NCBI GenBank assembly: GCA_009691925.1
Contig: SIAG01000281.1
Location: forward strand, 1-5,586
Origin: Planctomycetaceae bacterium
GTDB lineage: Bacteria > Planctomycetota > Planctomycetia > Pirellulales > UBA1268
Direction of reading: 5' to 3'
DNA: 5,586 nt
Part shown: piece after piece, positions 5,477-5,586 of the stretch
How the letters are laid out: every line of letters starts with the position of its first letter
Position numbering within the stretch: position 1 is the stretch's first letter
Translations under genes and position numbers: made by a program
The notes under the pieces: generated by a model
What the model saw: only the letters and a program-made list of their open reading frames with translations
What the model was told of the DNA's origin: nothing
Database searches by the model: none

Positions 5477-5586
5477 TCACAGCCCCGAAGCCCCGGTCGT
5501 CTCCTGCTGCCGCTGCTCCTTCTTGAGGGGGAAATCGACGACGACGAGCTTCTTCGTCTCCGGGTCGTAGGCCCATTCCTGGTAGT
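5477..5586 (-). CDS. C-terminal end of an unidentified gene (enters from right edge)
   Basis: On the minus strand the frame from 5584 to TGA at 5479-5477 reads 35 residues: YQEWAYDPETKKLVVVDFP (1-19), then a polar, charged tail LKKEQRQQETTGASGL. Its composition and phase look like true coding sequence, with a soluble, Lys/Glu/Gln-rich end. It converges on the Gfo/Idh/MocA gene, with the plus-strand terminator between the two stops (85 bp apart). The start and most of the protein lie beyond the window. I do not recognise the family from this tail. Another minus-strand frame through the same bases extends to 5223 but overlaps the oxidoreductase gene antisense and is less credible. Confidence 0.6.
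   Translation of the reverse strand, partial: YQEWAYDPETKKLVVVDFPLKKEQRQQETTGASGL

Overview
The window looks like ordinary chromosomal DNA of a GC-rich member of the Planctomycetota, probably Pirellulales-like. That placement is inferred from the gene set: a twin-arginine-exported Gfo/Idh/MocA oxidoreductase, a secreted PQQ-type beta-propeller protein opening with a 'DWPGLRG' motif, and an exported SgcJ/EcaC-type (SnoaL-like) protein with a long C-terminal domain. No 16S gene or other decisive marker is present.

Layout. Four genes lie on the minus strand from about 3792 down to the left edge. In transcription order they are a SprT-like zinc metallopeptidase (3792-3019), a secreted beta-propeller protein (2936-1563), an exported SgcJ/EcaC-type protein (1434-448), and the start of a very glycine-rich secreted protein (355-1, cut by the left edge). 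A 249-bp divergent intergenic region separates the SprT-like gene from the plus-strand Gfo/Idh/MocA gene (4042-5391). That gene ends in a clear intrinsic terminator (5415-5459). A convergent minus-strand gene then enters from the right; only its last 35 codons are present (5584-5477).

How the genes work together. Four of the five genes with a visible N-terminus carry export signals (three Sec-type, one Tat-type), so the region mainly encodes periplasmic or surface proteins. The SgcJ/EcaC-type and glycine-rich genes are only 92 bp apart and co-oriented, so they may share a transcript. The SprT-like gene is probably transcriptionally separate, because a 19-bp perfect inverted repeat followed by T-runs begins at its stop codon. 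I see no reason to link the oxidoreductase functionally to the minus-strand genes.

The most unusual items are structural. They are the 19-bp inverted repeat with a 27-nt loop at 2956-3020, an in-frame 48-bp tandem duplication in the SprT-like gene whose two copies differ only at synonymous positions, and a simple-repeat-driven glycine-rich secreted protein. I found no CRISPR array, tRNA, rRNA, transposase gene or defence system, and no convincing new multi-gene system. No gene-free stretch exceeds 300 bases.
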